A DNA stretch of 64,000 bases from assembly GCA_037178625.1 (NCBI GenBank), contig CM074132.1, positions 2,666,001 to 2,730,000 on the forward strand, written 5' to 3'. Source of the stretch: Skeletonema tropicum (taxonomy: Eukaryota > Bacillariophyta > Thalassiosirophyceae > Thalassiosirales > Thalassiosiraceae). A program made the translations under genes and the position numbers. The notes beneath the pieces are model-generated. The model was not told the origin of the DNA, did no database searches, and saw only the letters and a list, made by a program, of their open reading frames with translations. Below, piece by piece: positions 8,456 through 18,772 of this stretch. How positions within the stretch are numbered: the first letter of the stretch is position 1; the number at the start of each line of letters is the position of its first letter.

Positions 8456-10480
8456 TCAAATAAGTGCAAAAGTCTTTGGTACAGTAACAATCAAAACACC
8501 ATTGGAGAGACGTGCAACTGCTGCAGCTGTGTTGAGATCTGCTGCGGATACAGTAAAGCATTTCTCAAACTGATTTGTCTCAGTAAGATTACCCTGACTC
8601 ATTTGTTGAGTTCCAGACACCTTCAAAACACGTCCACCCTGAAAGAAATCAACCTTCAAATTCTCAGGCTTTACTCCAGGTAACTCAGCAATGAGACGAT
8701 AATTATCGTCATTAATTTCTTCAATTACACTCGGCTGCTTGCTTGAGTTGGAGCTAGATAAACCTGAAGCAGTGGAGACGGAACCGTTTGATAGCTTCAC
8801 GAGAGTAGGAGTAGGAGGAGAGTCGAGAGTATTGGAGTTGGAGGCATTCTTCTTGTTCTTGTGACGCTGCCCTTTCTTCGTAGGTAGAGGTTTCCACCAC
8901 TTCTTTTTTACTTCGTCAATGATGACTGGTATCACTTGAACACTCTCATTATGATTGCTTCGAGAGCTAATGCCTCCAATAGGTATAATCTTATTCTTAT
9001 TGGCATTTCGCTGGGCATTCTCCTTCTCCCGACGAGCCTCCTCACACCGAGCCTCCTCAACGTATTGCTTCACATCTTGGTGGATTCCATTCCAAGTGAA
9101 TGTGTCATACACATCAGTATCAAAGTTAGACACCGCTGTTGGATTGACCAGACACTCATGATGCAATTTCAAGATATCTCCCTTCAAGCTTTTCGGAACA
9201 ACAATCCTATACTTCTCATCACGCCCTTTCGCCAAAATAACTGCACTCTCACCCACTTGCTTCGAGCAAAACATCTTTGAATGGAGCTTCACTTCGTTCT
9301 TCAAATCCATGTCTTTATTTTGCTCTTGCGCAATACCTTTGATATTCACTTTCTTGCTTATCACTCTTAGGTAAAGGGCATAGTTGAAGTGTTTGAGGCT
9401 TTCTGACCGAGCCTCTTCAGCGAATGTAAGTGCACCCACCGACAAGTCATCGGACTGCAATCGTTTAGAGGCGGAGGAGGCTAAAGGTGAAAGCGCTGAA
9501 TGGATTGCCATCACACCCGACGTCACGGTGTCAACCACCGACAAGTCATCGGACTGCAATCGTTTCGATGCCGAGGAGGCTAACGGTGAAAGCGCTGAAT
9601 GGATTTTCATTACACCCAACGTCATGGCATCCATCATGTACGAGGCTACCGCAGGAGCAGACACATCAATTTTAAGTGATACCTTGTTGATGACGTTGCT
9701 AATCAGACATCGGTTGACTTTTGAGTTGTACGGAGTTGTCATGTTGTGTTTGAAGCAGTTGGTCGCTACGCCATTCTTAAGCACATAAATCTCCTCGCTC
9801 ATGGACGCAGAAGCAGAAGGTCCTCTGTGGTTCCATGAGTACAATAAACGTTCTGCCTGCGCAAGAAAGTCCTTCATGTGTTGATCAGTCTTCCAAACAA
9901 TACCGCGAGCCAGCGTGATTTGAAACGATTCATTCATTTCCTGTGCACCTACAGCAGTGAAAGAGTCGTGAAGTTGGTTGTGGATGAATTGTAGGCTCCA
10001 ATTTGCCCAGTCTTCTGGGTTCGTCGATGTCTTCTTTAGCTGAAAGTGCAATGCAAGGTCAAAAGTTCCATCTCGAAGAGTTCGACAGCTGAGCTTGGTA
10101 GGAACAAGCGATACTTTCGGGATGATTATATCTTCTGCAGCCATCGAAGAAAGAATATCGTTAACGTCTGCAGCAGAGCTAGTGTTGATCTCAGCAATGG
10201 GAAGGAAGGCCGTGTCTTTGCTCTTCCTGGCACCATCACTACTGCCATCGCAGGCTAGCCATTGTACTGACTCGATATATTTGCATTCAGTGTCTTGCAA
10301 AGCACAGAAATCGAATGGCACCGTCCAACTTTTAGACAAATTGACGCCGATAACAACATTATGTTCACCAGTGCTGCTACTGGATTGCACATGCTTACCA
10401 GCCACTTGTTTGCCGCTCTCAAGATCTAACTCAACATAATCTCCCAGTCCCAGGCTGCCAAAGGTTTCTCTGGTTGACAT
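8456..10480 (-). CDS. Small heat-shock (HSP20) domain protein with an integrase-like zinc-segment remnant
   Basis: The 674-residue single-exon protein ends in an alpha-crystallin/HSP20 domain (about residues 590-674): YRLIAELPGVKPENLKVDF at its start and the characteristic GVLIVTVPK near its end. The large N-terminal part is not a usual small-HSP arm. Residues 1-290 match nothing I know. Two near-identical copies of a 33-residue unit follow at about 290-350 (core IHSALSPLASSASKRLQSDD). Residues about 415-475 read RIVVPKSLKGDILKLHHE, then TFTWNGIHQDVKQYVEEA, resembling the H2C2 zinc-binding segment of Ty3/gypsy integrases but with HPG changed to NPT and only one of the final cysteines. A Lys-rich linker precedes the HSP20 domain. 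A chaperone activity is plausible; the fusion is unusual. Confidence 0.8.
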   Translation of the reverse strand: MSTRETFGSLGLGDYVELDLESGKQVAGKHVQSSSSTGEHNVVIGVNLSKSWTVPFDFCALQDTECKYIESVQWLACDGSSDGARKSKDTAFLPIAEINTSSAADVNDILSSMAAEDIIIPKVSLVPTKLSCRTLRDGTFDLALHFQLKKTSTNPEDWANWSLQFIHNQLHDSFTAVGAQEMNESFQITLARGIVWKTDQHMKDFLAQAERLLYSWNHRGPSASASMSEEIYVLKNGVATNCFKHNMTTPYNSKVNRCLISNVINKVSLKIDVSAPAVASYMMDAMTLGVMKIHSALSPLASSASKRLQSDDLSVVDTVTSGVMAIHSALSPLASSASKRLQSDDLSVGALTFAEEARSESLKHFNYALYLRVISKKVNIKGIAQEQNKDMDLKNEVKLHSKMFCSKQVGESAVILAKGRDEKYRIVVPKSLKGDILKLHHECLVNPTAVSNFDTDVYDTFTWNGIHQDVKQYVEEARCEEARREKENAQRNANKNKIIPIGGISSRSNHNESVQVIPVIIDEVKKKWWKPLPTKKGQRHKNKKNASNSNTLDSPPTPTLVKLSNGSVSTASGLSSSNSSKQPSVIEEINDDNYRLIAELPGVKPENLKVDFFQGGRVLKVSGTQQMSQGNLTETNQFEKCFTVSAADLNTAAAVARLSNGVLIVTVPKTFALI
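9438..9635. repeat. 99-bp tandem duplication inside the HSP20-domain gene
   Basis: Two direct copies of a 99-bp unit begin at 9438 and 9537, each starting accgacaagtcatcggactg. They preserve the reading frame (33 codons each) and differ at several positions, so this is a fairly recent in-frame duplication. Confidence 0.9.
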
Positions 10481-10663
10481 GATGTTCTTCAGAAAATTGG
10501 ACGATCAGAGTCAGAGCTGAATCAAAAAAGGTTTTTTGCGTGGAGTAGGGAAGTATGGTAGGTACTTCTTGATAGCTAAGTTTCATAGGAAATGGAAACA
10601 TAATGGCGATGGCCGTTGTACATCTGGTGATCCTGACGGCGAAATCCAGAAAGTGTGTAGGGT

Positions 10664-10700
10664 TTCAGGTTATTTCTGTGCTATGAAGTACGGAAACTAC
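10664..10700 (+). repeat. Dispersed short repeat, diverged copy D
   Basis: The plus strand reads aggttatttctgtgcta, an exact 17-bp match to the core of copies B and C (minus strand there), followed by a related cggaaactac in place of cggtaaactac after a short insertion. It lies between the HSP20 gene and the next gene. Confidence 0.6.
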
Positions 10701-10902
10701 TGGCATCGCCACTGCGAACCGTGGAAATAATACCTGATAAGTTTTCTTGTTTTCTTCAGAGAAGGCCCGAGGGAGAAAGTGATCGATATTTTCTTGTTGC
10801 TTTGACCGAAACACTTGATCTTTAGTAGGAGTACATACATAGGAGTATTGAGTATTGACAAAAGCCTAATAGTACTTACTCTCTCTAGAGCAACTCTAGC
10901 AG

Positions 10903-10947
10903 CGACAAATAATCAGTACTTATAATATAAGTACTGATTATTTGTCG
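10903..10947. repeat. Perfect 21-bp inverted repeat with 3-bp loop
   Basis: Arms 10903-10923 (cgacaaataatcagtacttat) and 10927-10947 are exact reverse complements separated by aat. It lies 30 bp before the start of the 10977 gene. It could be a transcribed hairpin, a cruciform or a minimal transposon end pair. Confidence 0.9.
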
Positions 10948-10976
10948 AAGGAAGCACAGTTGGAAATCAAATTGAG

Positions 10977-11402
10977 ATGCATCTTCGTGAAAGTGCCCTT
11001 GATGATGATCATGTTGTTAAGCACAAGTCAATTAAGAGGGGATTCTTGACTCGCAGCAACTATCCAGCGACAGCGACTTCTGCTGGACTAAAGCTTGCTG
11101 TCGCAAATCGTGGCCAAGACATACTCAATTTGCTGAAGGACCGGCTTGAACCAATTAAGTCTCCTGGAATAAATGTCTTCAAGAAGGTCGAGTTGTACAC
11201 GAAGTACTTTATGAGCGATATTATTCCATTTGATTGCAAAGATGACATACTTTATCAAAAGCCAACCCCAGAGGAAATGAATGCAGTCAAAACGGAGAAG
11301 AAAGAGAGAAAGGATTTCAGGGACGACATTAATGACAAGAAAGCAAAGCTGAATGCTGAAAGAAAGGCATTGAAGGATGAGTGCATGAAAGCTCTGGAGT
11401 AA
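10977..11402 (+). CDS. Hypothetical Lys/Glu-rich protein
   Basis: This 141-residue frame has a basic N-terminal half (VKHKSIKRGFLTRSNYP) and a middle segment with a plausible folded composition (FKKVELYTKYFMSDIIPFD). Residues 95-140 form a highly charged helix rich in Lys and Glu, probably a coiled coil. I recognise no family. A perfect hairpin lies just upstream and could sit in the 5' leader. Composition looks coding, but with no homology the call is moderate; it could also be a fragment of a transposon-encoded protein. Confidence 0.45.
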   Translation: MHLRESALDDDHVVKHKSIKRGFLTRSNYPATATSAGLKLAVANRGQDILNLLKDRLEPIKSPGINVFKKVELYTKYFMSDIIPFDCKDDILYQKPTPEEMNAVKTEKKERKDFRDDINDKKAKLNAERKALKDECMKALE

Positions 11403-12349
11403 ATAATGAGTAGCATCATGCCAAAGTAAGAAGTATTATTATGTTTCCAAGAATTAGTAGTAAGCTCGGTGGGGAGTATGGTAGCTCCTTTTTGAGAACT
11501 CTAGTAAAAATCAATTTGGTCTTTTTCTCGACATCGGCATTTCAAAAAGGGCGGTCTGTCCACCTTTCTCGCAACTTTCCGCAAACCCCGAAACCACGGG
11601 TTATTAATGTTTGAAGTATTTTGAACATTGAATGGGAACGGTTCTTCCTTCTTCTCGATAATGCAAGCTATCGTAGACGTACTCATAAGTACATATTATT
11701 TACTTTTGCTTCTTCAAAGAATACTTATTTTCTTCAGGAAGCCAAGTCCAAGTTATCACGCCTGCTACTCTACCTCTGGCTGGCTTTTAAACGGAAAGAA
11801 AGAATGCAGAGTAGACTTTTTTAGCGTCGTAAGCCCAACCAGGCCTTTACTACAACATGTACATCATGATATGTGATGAACTAAAAACCGCACTGTTACA
11901 GTTACGATTTAAGAAGTATTGTACTTTAGAGATATATATAGCTTATTTAGTAACTGCCTACTCTCTAAGTAGACACTCTACAAAAGTCTCTCTCTCTAGA
12001 GAGCTCTAGTATCTTAGAGAAAGGAGAACTTAAACCAGGAGGGCTCGGGCTGTTCCCGAAGACGCCCTCGGGGCCTGCTGGGTACGGATTGGTCGTCGTA
12101 GGTGGATAGCGAACGCTTCTTCACCTAATAGGAATCTACATTAACATTACAGTCGAGCTGCGTTGCCTTTTTATTCAAACTCAAACAATCCAATCACCTA
12201 AGAAGAATAACATCGTCATGACAAATACATCAAACTTGTAAAATTTACTTACTCAAACAGCATTATTAATGTTACTGTACACCCAAAAATTGAAAATTGT
12301 CTTTCATTCTCCAAAAATGTTACAACCCAAGCTAAGTTGTTATGTACCA
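11403..12349. other. Intergenic region
   Basis: A gene-poor interval of 947 bp. It holds repeated CTCTCTAGAG-type palindromes (about 11,960-12,020) and a GC-rich patch around 12,045-12,110 that does not fold into a tRNA by eye. No coding signal is seen on either strand. Confidence 0.5.
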
Positions 12350-13231
12350 CTAAATATCAGCAGATTTTCGACGGAGAGTCCCCTTTTTGGAAAGAAGCTT
12401 TGCCTTGCCCCGCATTTGATCAAAACTGACACGCCTTGACCTATTGAAACCTCGCACAGTCTTCTCCCTCTCTTTCGCTGCTTGCTTGGCCTCCTCCATG
12501 GCTAACTTGATCTCGCTTCTTGAAAAGCCTGATTGCATCAGACGGTATTCTCGATGAGATGGAGGGATGACCAGCTCACTTTTGGTTCGACGATCATACC
12601 GATAATACTCGTAGGCATCGACATCATACGTCTCTGTTTCTGCAGGATCATAATCCCAGTCCAATGTGACTGGTGGACCATGAAGCGTCTGAACATTACC
12701 AAGTGTCACTCCATAGGAGCGTATTTCAAGATTAGTGAAGCTGACACCCCTTCGCCTCGCCGAGGACTGCGATTCATTCAAAATGGTGGACGTGGACGAT
12801 TCATCTATCACAGACGTCGCCACAGTGGACGCCGCAGACTTCAGACTTGACTTGAGTGGATGACCGGCACGACGACCTGATGGGCGGCGGTGGGCAGAGT
12901 TGGTGGGATCGTAAAGGCTCTTCTTCTCTGCGTCGATATTGGGGCGTGAGAAATCAATGTTGTCGTCTTCATCGACGGTGATTTTTTCGAAATCGGGCAC
13001 CATGTCGATCAGGCTGAACGTCTTGGTTCGCTCATGATCACAAGCTAGAAGAAGAGATGACGCTGCCACCATTGTAGGAGAATCGTTCTGCAGCATCCAA
13101 AGGGTTGTGGTGAAAATAATAGCAACTCCGACGTGATAGTCTACTGGAGTCTGGGTGGGTGTCGTGTGATGGTTTGGCAAATTATTGCGGACAATGAACA
13201 AAGAAATAGGCTTAACGCAATCAAGAAGCAA
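12350..13231 (-). CDS. Diatom-type hypothetical protein with VSFTNLEIRSYGVTLG motif
   Basis: The frame encodes 293 residues. The centre carries the block VSFTNLEIRSYGVTLGNVQ followed by GPPVTLDWDYDP (about residues 165-200), a motif I recall from uncharacterised stramenopile proteins. A basic C-terminal helix (AMEEAKQAAKEREKTVRGF) and an RRVSFDQ motif that looks like a basophilic kinase site follow. The first 50 residues are hydrophobic and less convincing; translation may begin at the methionine near residue 54 or 77 (VPDFEKITVDEDDNIDF follows). No enzymatic motif is visible. Function unknown. Confidence 0.65.
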   Translation of the reverse strand: MLLDCVKPISLFIVRNNLPNHHTTPTQTPVDYHVGVAIIFTTTLWMLQNDSPTMVAASSLLLACDHERTKTFSLIDMVPDFEKITVDEDDNIDFSRPNIDAEKKSLYDPTNSAHRRPSGRRAGHPLKSSLKSAASTVATSVIDESSTSTILNESQSSARRRGVSFTNLEIRSYGVTLGNVQTLHGPPVTLDWDYDPAETETYDVDAYEYYRYDRRTKSELVIPPSHREYRLMQSGFSRSEIKLAMEEAKQAAKEREKTVRGFNRSRRVSFDQMRGKAKLLSKKGTLRRKSADI

Positions 13232-13563
13232 TCCTAAGCAATCACGAGTGTGTTGGTAAATAAGTTGTGTGTGAATGCTTTTTGGATTTTTGGGGTGATC
13301 GGTACGGCACGGTGATCGACGCGAAATTGTGTACCTGCGCTGCCGCTACTTGAAGTAAGTGGAAGATGGAAAAGTCGTCATTTGCAATTGCAAAATTTGA
13401 AGCAAAGAAAGAGGGAACTTTTGTCTGTCTCTTGACCAAAGCAAGTTAGAGTTTCTCGGTTTGATGACACCTTATTACTGTGAGTTCACCTGGGTTCGCA
13501 CTGATCTCTAGAGAGATGTTGGTCATTTTGTTTCAAGTTCGTCTGTAACAGAAAAATGACTGG

Positions 13564-13575
13564 CATGACGTCATC
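13564..13575. promoter_or_regulatory. CRE-like TGACGTCA palindrome
   Basis: A single TGACGTCA palindrome in non-coding sequence next to dispersed repeat copy B. bZIP factors bind this element in eukaryotes. No adjacent well-supported gene is obvious, so its role is uncertain. Confidence 0.3.
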
Positions 13576-13593
13576 TTCTGTAGCTATAACTTT

Positions 13594-13657
13594 CTTGTTC
13601 ACAATACCAGTGATACATAGTTTACCGCAGCACAGAAATAACCTAAAGCCCCCCCCC
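13594..13657 (-). repeat. Dispersed short repeat, copy B
   Basis: Closest relative of copy A. The plus strand shares ataccagtgata, then tttaccgcagcacagaaata and acctaaagcccc with a 2-bp gap. It lies in non-coding DNA. Confidence 0.75.
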
Positions 13658-15258
13658 ACAAAAACCCATGCTAAAGAATGGCATCCTACCATTCAAATTA
13701 GGAGCTCCTGCGACATTAATTAGTAGCCTATGTGGAATCCAAAGTCAAAGATGAGGTACTCATTACAGGAATTCCTCTCGCCCTTGAATGGCAGTAATAA
13801 GTGCTCATTGCAAAAGTCGCACTATGATATGATATTGATCAGAAGTCACACGTATCTCTTGCCTTGCCCTGTTCACTTCCACTTCCCCATTTGCTCGAAC
13901 TGCATCCCTTTTCCCTCAAGATTGGCATTTGCGTTGTAGCCTCCTTCAGCAATGCGTGGTCGTAATGATCGAGGCGGCCGATGGCCGCACTTGTTGCATT
14001 CATTTCATTTCTCCGCTCTCCATATGTAATAGGCAACATGTTGTGGGTCGCTCCAACTACAACTAAATCTACTATTACTAGATTTTGGCAGAAATCGAAT
14101 ACATCGTTGAAAGGTGGCAAGACGATTCGTTCCAATTTGTATCAGTTCATGAATGCGTCTTCCTCTAGTGCTGAAAGTTCTTCTCCAAATTCTGCCTCCG
14201 ATAGCTCACAGCCATCAGCAAACGCCCCCCTTCCGATGGTTCTCACGATGGCATCCTGATGATCCTTACTGAGATACCGTGAAAGCCCACTTTTAATGCT
14301 GTTCACAGATAACCATCCTGATATTTTTCAGCGAGTGGCAGCGTTGGAATACCAACCTGACGATTATTTCCAGCTCGTCGCCACATTTCTAAATCCTTCA
14401 GTTGGTAATAACTTTGGAATGCATATAAGGCAAGCCTCAACCTCAAATATTGGTATCAGACTAGATGAACACGAAAATTTGAATGCCCTTCTCGGAAATA
14501 TTGTGACAGACTCATGAGTTCTAAACGTCTCACACTATCTAGCACTCGTTGATCGACGCCCATGCAGACAAAAATCTCATCCTCATCTGCTGCCGCCGCC
14601 ATCATCACTAATCCTTAAACTAGACAAATTCCTTTTGACAATATTGCACCGTTATATTATCATCTCCTCTGCTGTACGTCGCTTTGGAGGAGTATCTTTT
14701 TGCTACGTGGATAGACACATACGAATTAGGACAGTGTCATTCTATTGACAAAGCGAACAGAGAGTTGCTCCTACAATATTCATTCTTACGTTGCTCTCAA
14801 AGAGGGTGATACACGCCGCTCGATCGTCGCTGCCAATTGCACTCTCAAACCAAACACATTCTTTTGATTGATATATTCAAACTCGTACTAAATATTCTCG
14901 GCGTACAAACGTTGTTGCTTGAATTTTTGTGTAAACATCACTCTCTACTCTACTCGATCTAACATAATAACAGTCACACGTGTTTGTGTGGTGACAGTTA
15001 GTACACCACCGCAAGGTTGGACTGCCCTTCTTGTGTTGTCATCAAAATTGCACAGAATTGAGAATTGCCATCATTCTCCATTCTCCCTCATGAAAAATTG
15101 GAAGACCAGAGAGACAACGAGCATCTTTGGAAGAGGCGTCGTCAAGGAGTCGGCTATTATGGTACTTATGGTAACAGAAGATGATGGTAACCAGGGCACA
15201 TCAAAGAATATGGTAACGCTTGTTGCTTGTTGCTGTTGCTGTTTCAATTATTTGAAAG
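13658..15258. other. Gene-poor region with two doubtful small frames
   Basis: Two adjacent plus-strand frames, 13981-14259 (92 residues, Ser-rich C-terminus) and 14296-14517 (73 residues, containing DNHPDIFQRVAALEYQPDDY), have fairly protein-like composition and could be pieces of one decayed gene separated by stops. I recognise neither. The rest shows nothing. Confidence 0.3.
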
Positions 15259-15425
15259 TTCAAGAAAGTTTCAGTCATCTTTCGGTCATCTTTCGGTCAT
15301 CTTTCAGAATCCGAAAGATGACCGAAAGATGACCGAAAGATGACCGAAAGATGACCGAAAGATGACCGAAAGATGACCGAAAGATGACCGAAAGATGACC
15401 GAAAGATGACCGAAACTTTCTTGAA
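15259..15425. repeat. 11-bp tandem repeat within a fold-back structure
   Basis: Nine exact copies of cgaaagatgac occupy 15312-15410. Just left, three copies of the reverse complement gtcatctttcg (the last with one change) occupy 15274-15306. The block is bounded by inverted 14-bp arms ttcaagaaagtttc (15259-15272) and gaaactttcttgaa (15412-15425). The single strand can therefore form a long hairpin with variable register. Confidence 0.95.
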
Positions 15426-15624
15426 GTTTTTTTAGAATGCAGGTCGATCGGGCATAGATCAATGGAACTTTATCACGCTTCGCGGATGGTGACGAATACG
15501 AAGAAGTGGTGTCCCGAGCTATCCAAGCTACCAAAAGCCGTACTGCACAAACCTTGAACCTTGGGAAGCTCCGACATGTGGCCCTGGAACCCTTTGCAGT
15601 AGTGGAACTCCAAACTACCGCATG

Positions 15625-15752
15625 CTCCTGCAGAGCGAATGATGGTGGTGTATCATCCGCATCCGCGGCGGCGCTGATGTTCAGGCAATGTTTGACGGAC
15701 GCCACCTTGGACTCGGACAAGGTGGTGCTGGGGCAGCTACAGCTACAACCAC
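15625..15752 (+). pseudogene. Broken fragment of the KH-domain gene's 5' coding region
   Basis: The segment closely parallels 19165-19325 inside the KH-protein gene. It shares the exact stretch gtatcatccgcatccgc, then gctgatgttcaggcaatg, then ggtggtgctgg and cagctacagctaca, with several indels that disrupt the frame. It is on the same strand, about 3.5 kb upstream of the intact gene. Only the Ala/Gly-rich low-complexity part is present; no KH domain is copied. It is a non-functional partial duplicate next to the fold-back repeat. Confidence 0.8.
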
Positions 15753-16037
15753 TTCGCTGCTGAATGTCCATTCGTTTCTATGTTTTCTGCCTCCTTCTTG
15801 AGTTGGTTTACCCTAAGGGGTCAGTGGACAGACCGAGAGATCTGAACACACATGATTTGATTCAGTATCATATCAACGCTCGCCATTACTTGTTGCCTCG
15901 GCCATTAGCGGTATTCAGTGATGTGACCTTTAGCCACTTCATCTCAGATCTATCTATCAGGAGGTCTGACTACTACTACTACTAAAGTAGATGTAACAGT
16001 AACAAGAAATATGATGTGTCAAATAAATTAGATTGGA

Positions 16038-17559
16038 CTAACAATCGTTACCTAGAATCATGTTTAGAGTCGACTTTACTTCCTCCCGCAATTCAACGAG
16101 TAACGATTCTCTACTAGCGAGGAAGTGATCTTGTAGTTGTCCGCCACCAATGGCAAGGTTGCCGCTACTCTTGTGACTTGTTGATAGAGGACAACGTTTT
16201 CGAGGATGATAGTGCAGCTCAGCAAATTTTGAGCGGAGGTCAAACGTATCATAGGCATTAGTTGAATTGCAAAGAAGTCCCTGATCAGATGCACAGCTAG
16301 AGATGGTTCCTACGCTGTCATCATTTTCACTTGCAACTGTTTGATCGTCATCCCCAAGAAGAGTGTCCGCATTTATCTCATTCAAACACTTCTGGAGTTG
16401 ACTTGAGCTTTCGGAAGCTCTGGAGACAAGGCTTGATCTTCTTATTCTTAGTGGACCTTCGTCGCTCGTTGATCGCCTTCTTGACAGGGAGAAGAATTCC
16501 ACTTCACCGTTGTTGCTTTTATCGTCTCCTACCTGTGTATCATCTTCCAAATACACATTGCTATCACCAGTAGTTCGCACCCCAGCTCGCACCTCCTTTT
16601 CAACCTTGTACGAGCCCTCGCCAATTGATGGCGACTGCCTGACATGAGCAGCATTCTTTATTGATGGCAAGCTTTGAGGATCAGAATAAAAGCTGCTAGC
16701 ATAGAATATGCTATCTCTCCTGTTCCGATAAGATGCATCAATGCTAGCTAACATCTCACCACTTGATCTTCTGCTTCTGAAGAAGCTCTTGAGCATAGAT
16801 TCCTCCTCTACATCATCATTTACCTGTTCCTCAATTCCGACCTCTTCTGGGTCTGGTTGCTGAAATATACTCTCGATGTCTCCACTTGATTTAGATATGA
16901 AGACGAAGGTATATGTCAATGTAAGGGGAAGATTGACCAAATACACAATTGGCACCAGCGGATAAGACTTACCGTATCACACTCATATAATCTCTTCTGT
17001 ACGAGTCATCTATCGACCAAATAGAATCGTCCAACAAATTTTCTGACCCAGAATGACTTTCCTCACTGCCGTTTGAAGTTGTAGTGCTTCGTCGTTTGGG
17101 GCCGGGGATTGTACTTCTTGTAAACCTACCAGCAATACTGAGAAGGCCATCACCAAAACTTTTTCTCCTTTGAACTGGTGCAGCAGCTTTAACTTTTTCA
17201 TTCGTACTCTTTCTCCTTTCAACAACATTTCGATCATGTAGAAATTGTTGAAATATTACCTGCAACGTCGCAGTGCCAGTGGTTAATATGTTATGTTCCT
17301 TTAAGTAAGCTTGAAACTCTCCCGACTCGAAAAGCTTGAGGTGTTTTTCATCTTGGAAAGTCGGATTAGACGCGGCATCATCTGTTGAGAACAAGCTCAT
17401 TATAGACGATCGCCTGGAACGCTCACACTCGCTTTTGCTTTTGCAGCTAAGCGTGGACTCTCTTCGTCTTCGGAAAAGCTTTCCTCCGGTGGATTCATTG
17501 TTGTCGTTGATGAGGCGTATTTGCGTAGGGATAGGAATGAAAGAGTTGTGTCGTGCCAT
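16038..17559 (-). CDS. Hypothetical Ser/Arg-rich protein, two exons
   Basis: I join 17559-16973 and 16884-16038 across an 88-bp intron with a GTAAGT donor and an AG acceptor after atctaaatca; the join keeps phase and gives 477 residues. Exon 1 has many basic-Ser motifs (RRRRES, RRSS, RRKS, KRRS) suitable for basophilic kinases, and a helical segment HLKLFESGEFQAYLKEHN. Exon 2 is acidic and Ser-rich, with RRRSTSDE and a C-terminal helix (LASRESLLVELREEV). No catalytic domain is visible. It looks like a regulated scaffold or signalling-type protein, but function is unknown. Without splicing the first frame would stop right after the donor site, which supports the intron. Confidence 0.65.
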
Positions 17560-17825
17560 TATCAGTATAATATGATTGTTTGAGGGAGTAAGTCTCTCGA
17601 GTTACTTTAAGATTTCCGTTAATTTTAATTAATGAAGGGAGTCTCTCGAGTGTCAAATGGAGTTAGTGTGAGTTTGATTCCTGGATGATTTTTGGTGATG
17701 TCTTACAACATAAGTACATACAGTTCATGTGTTGTTTGTAGTGTGGTCGTAAAGTGATTTCGCCAGGTTCCTCTCTTTAAGTAGTGTTCCGCTTTACAAT
17801 GACCTATGACCTAAACTACCCCCAA

Positions 17826-18002
17826 CCCAGCTTATGCCCCCACAAATTTCAGCCTAACCCAAAAATTTCATTCCCCTAATAAATTCATCACAAGTAAGTA
17901 AGTAATTACCTAATAGCTGACACAGGGGCTTGTCCATCCCTTTAAATCTCAGGCTAGCCAAAATTTTCACCCCACGGGGGTTATTGCGAGGGATTCGTGT
18001 GC
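17826..18002 (-). repeat. Diverged dispersed repeat, copy 1
   Basis: The reverse complement of this stretch aligns with 32765-32915. Shared blocks include attttggct, cctgagat, ccctgtgtcagcta and tttttgg. Identity is clear but reduced by many small indels, indicating an old repeat family with two copies in opposite orientation. Confidence 0.6.
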
Positions 18003-18772
18003 AGTCATTGGGGTCGGAAACTTCACACATTGAATGAAGTCCCGTACTGAACGACAAATTACATACACACTCTACTCCTGTTCTTCTCTCTTTCTGTGTC
18101 CGCTTCGTACGATATCGTGTTTCGTGTTCGTACAGAGTAGTGTTAGTTCCGCTTTCAATGACGTGACGGACCGACCAAGCATGACCTCATACTTATCCCG
18201 ACCAACACCACCAATCCTACTTCTTACTATATACCAAATCCCGCCCAGCCTCTAGAGACATGTACAACCCATTTATCCCCTCAGCTCTCTCCAAATCACA
18301 GGCGAGAGGCGACAAGCGAGCAGAAAAATATTCCCCCATGGTCACAGTTCGAGGGACTTATTGGAATAGTGCTTGGTGGCATGTCAGTCATCTCTCGAAG
18401 GTCATTTTGGGTGGAAACTTACTTCAGAATGAATTGAAGTTCAAGTTGATTAACAGTGCATGCAATCTGGGAAAAGCTATTGCAGCACATGTTCGTCATC
18501 AGTTACACCGTAGATAATGTCGCCCTGAATTCTATTTTGGAGTGAAATCTGCTTCGCAAACGGTTTAGCCAGACTCAAGGCCTCTCCATCTCCATCCTCT
18601 GCTGACAAAATGGCCCAGAGTCCAAAGCATCCCCTTCCAAATCAATAACTATCCCCAACCTTCTTCCTCTCATGTCCTGTTGTTGGTAGTTTTTGAAACA
18701 CCACAGAAACATTCATGCACCTATCACTTTTCCCATAGACAGCCCTACTGCAGAACCCGCGTGCGTAGCAAA
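18003..18772. other. Intergenic region
   Basis: Short plus-strand frames at 18034 and 18260 are not convincing: no domain and no similarity to anything I recognise. No RNA gene is seen. Confidence 0.4.

Noticed and set aside
12045..12110. GC-rich patch as possible RNA gene
   Set aside because: No tRNA cloverleaf or box motifs could be found by eye.
15312..15410. Regularly repeated 11-bp units considered as CRISPR-like array
   Set aside because: No spacers, units contiguous, eukaryotic context.
15304..15771. Minus-strand frame with 11-residue repeats
   Set aside because: The peptide repeat is a consequence of the 11-bp DNA repeat; the rest is antisense to the KH-gene fragment.
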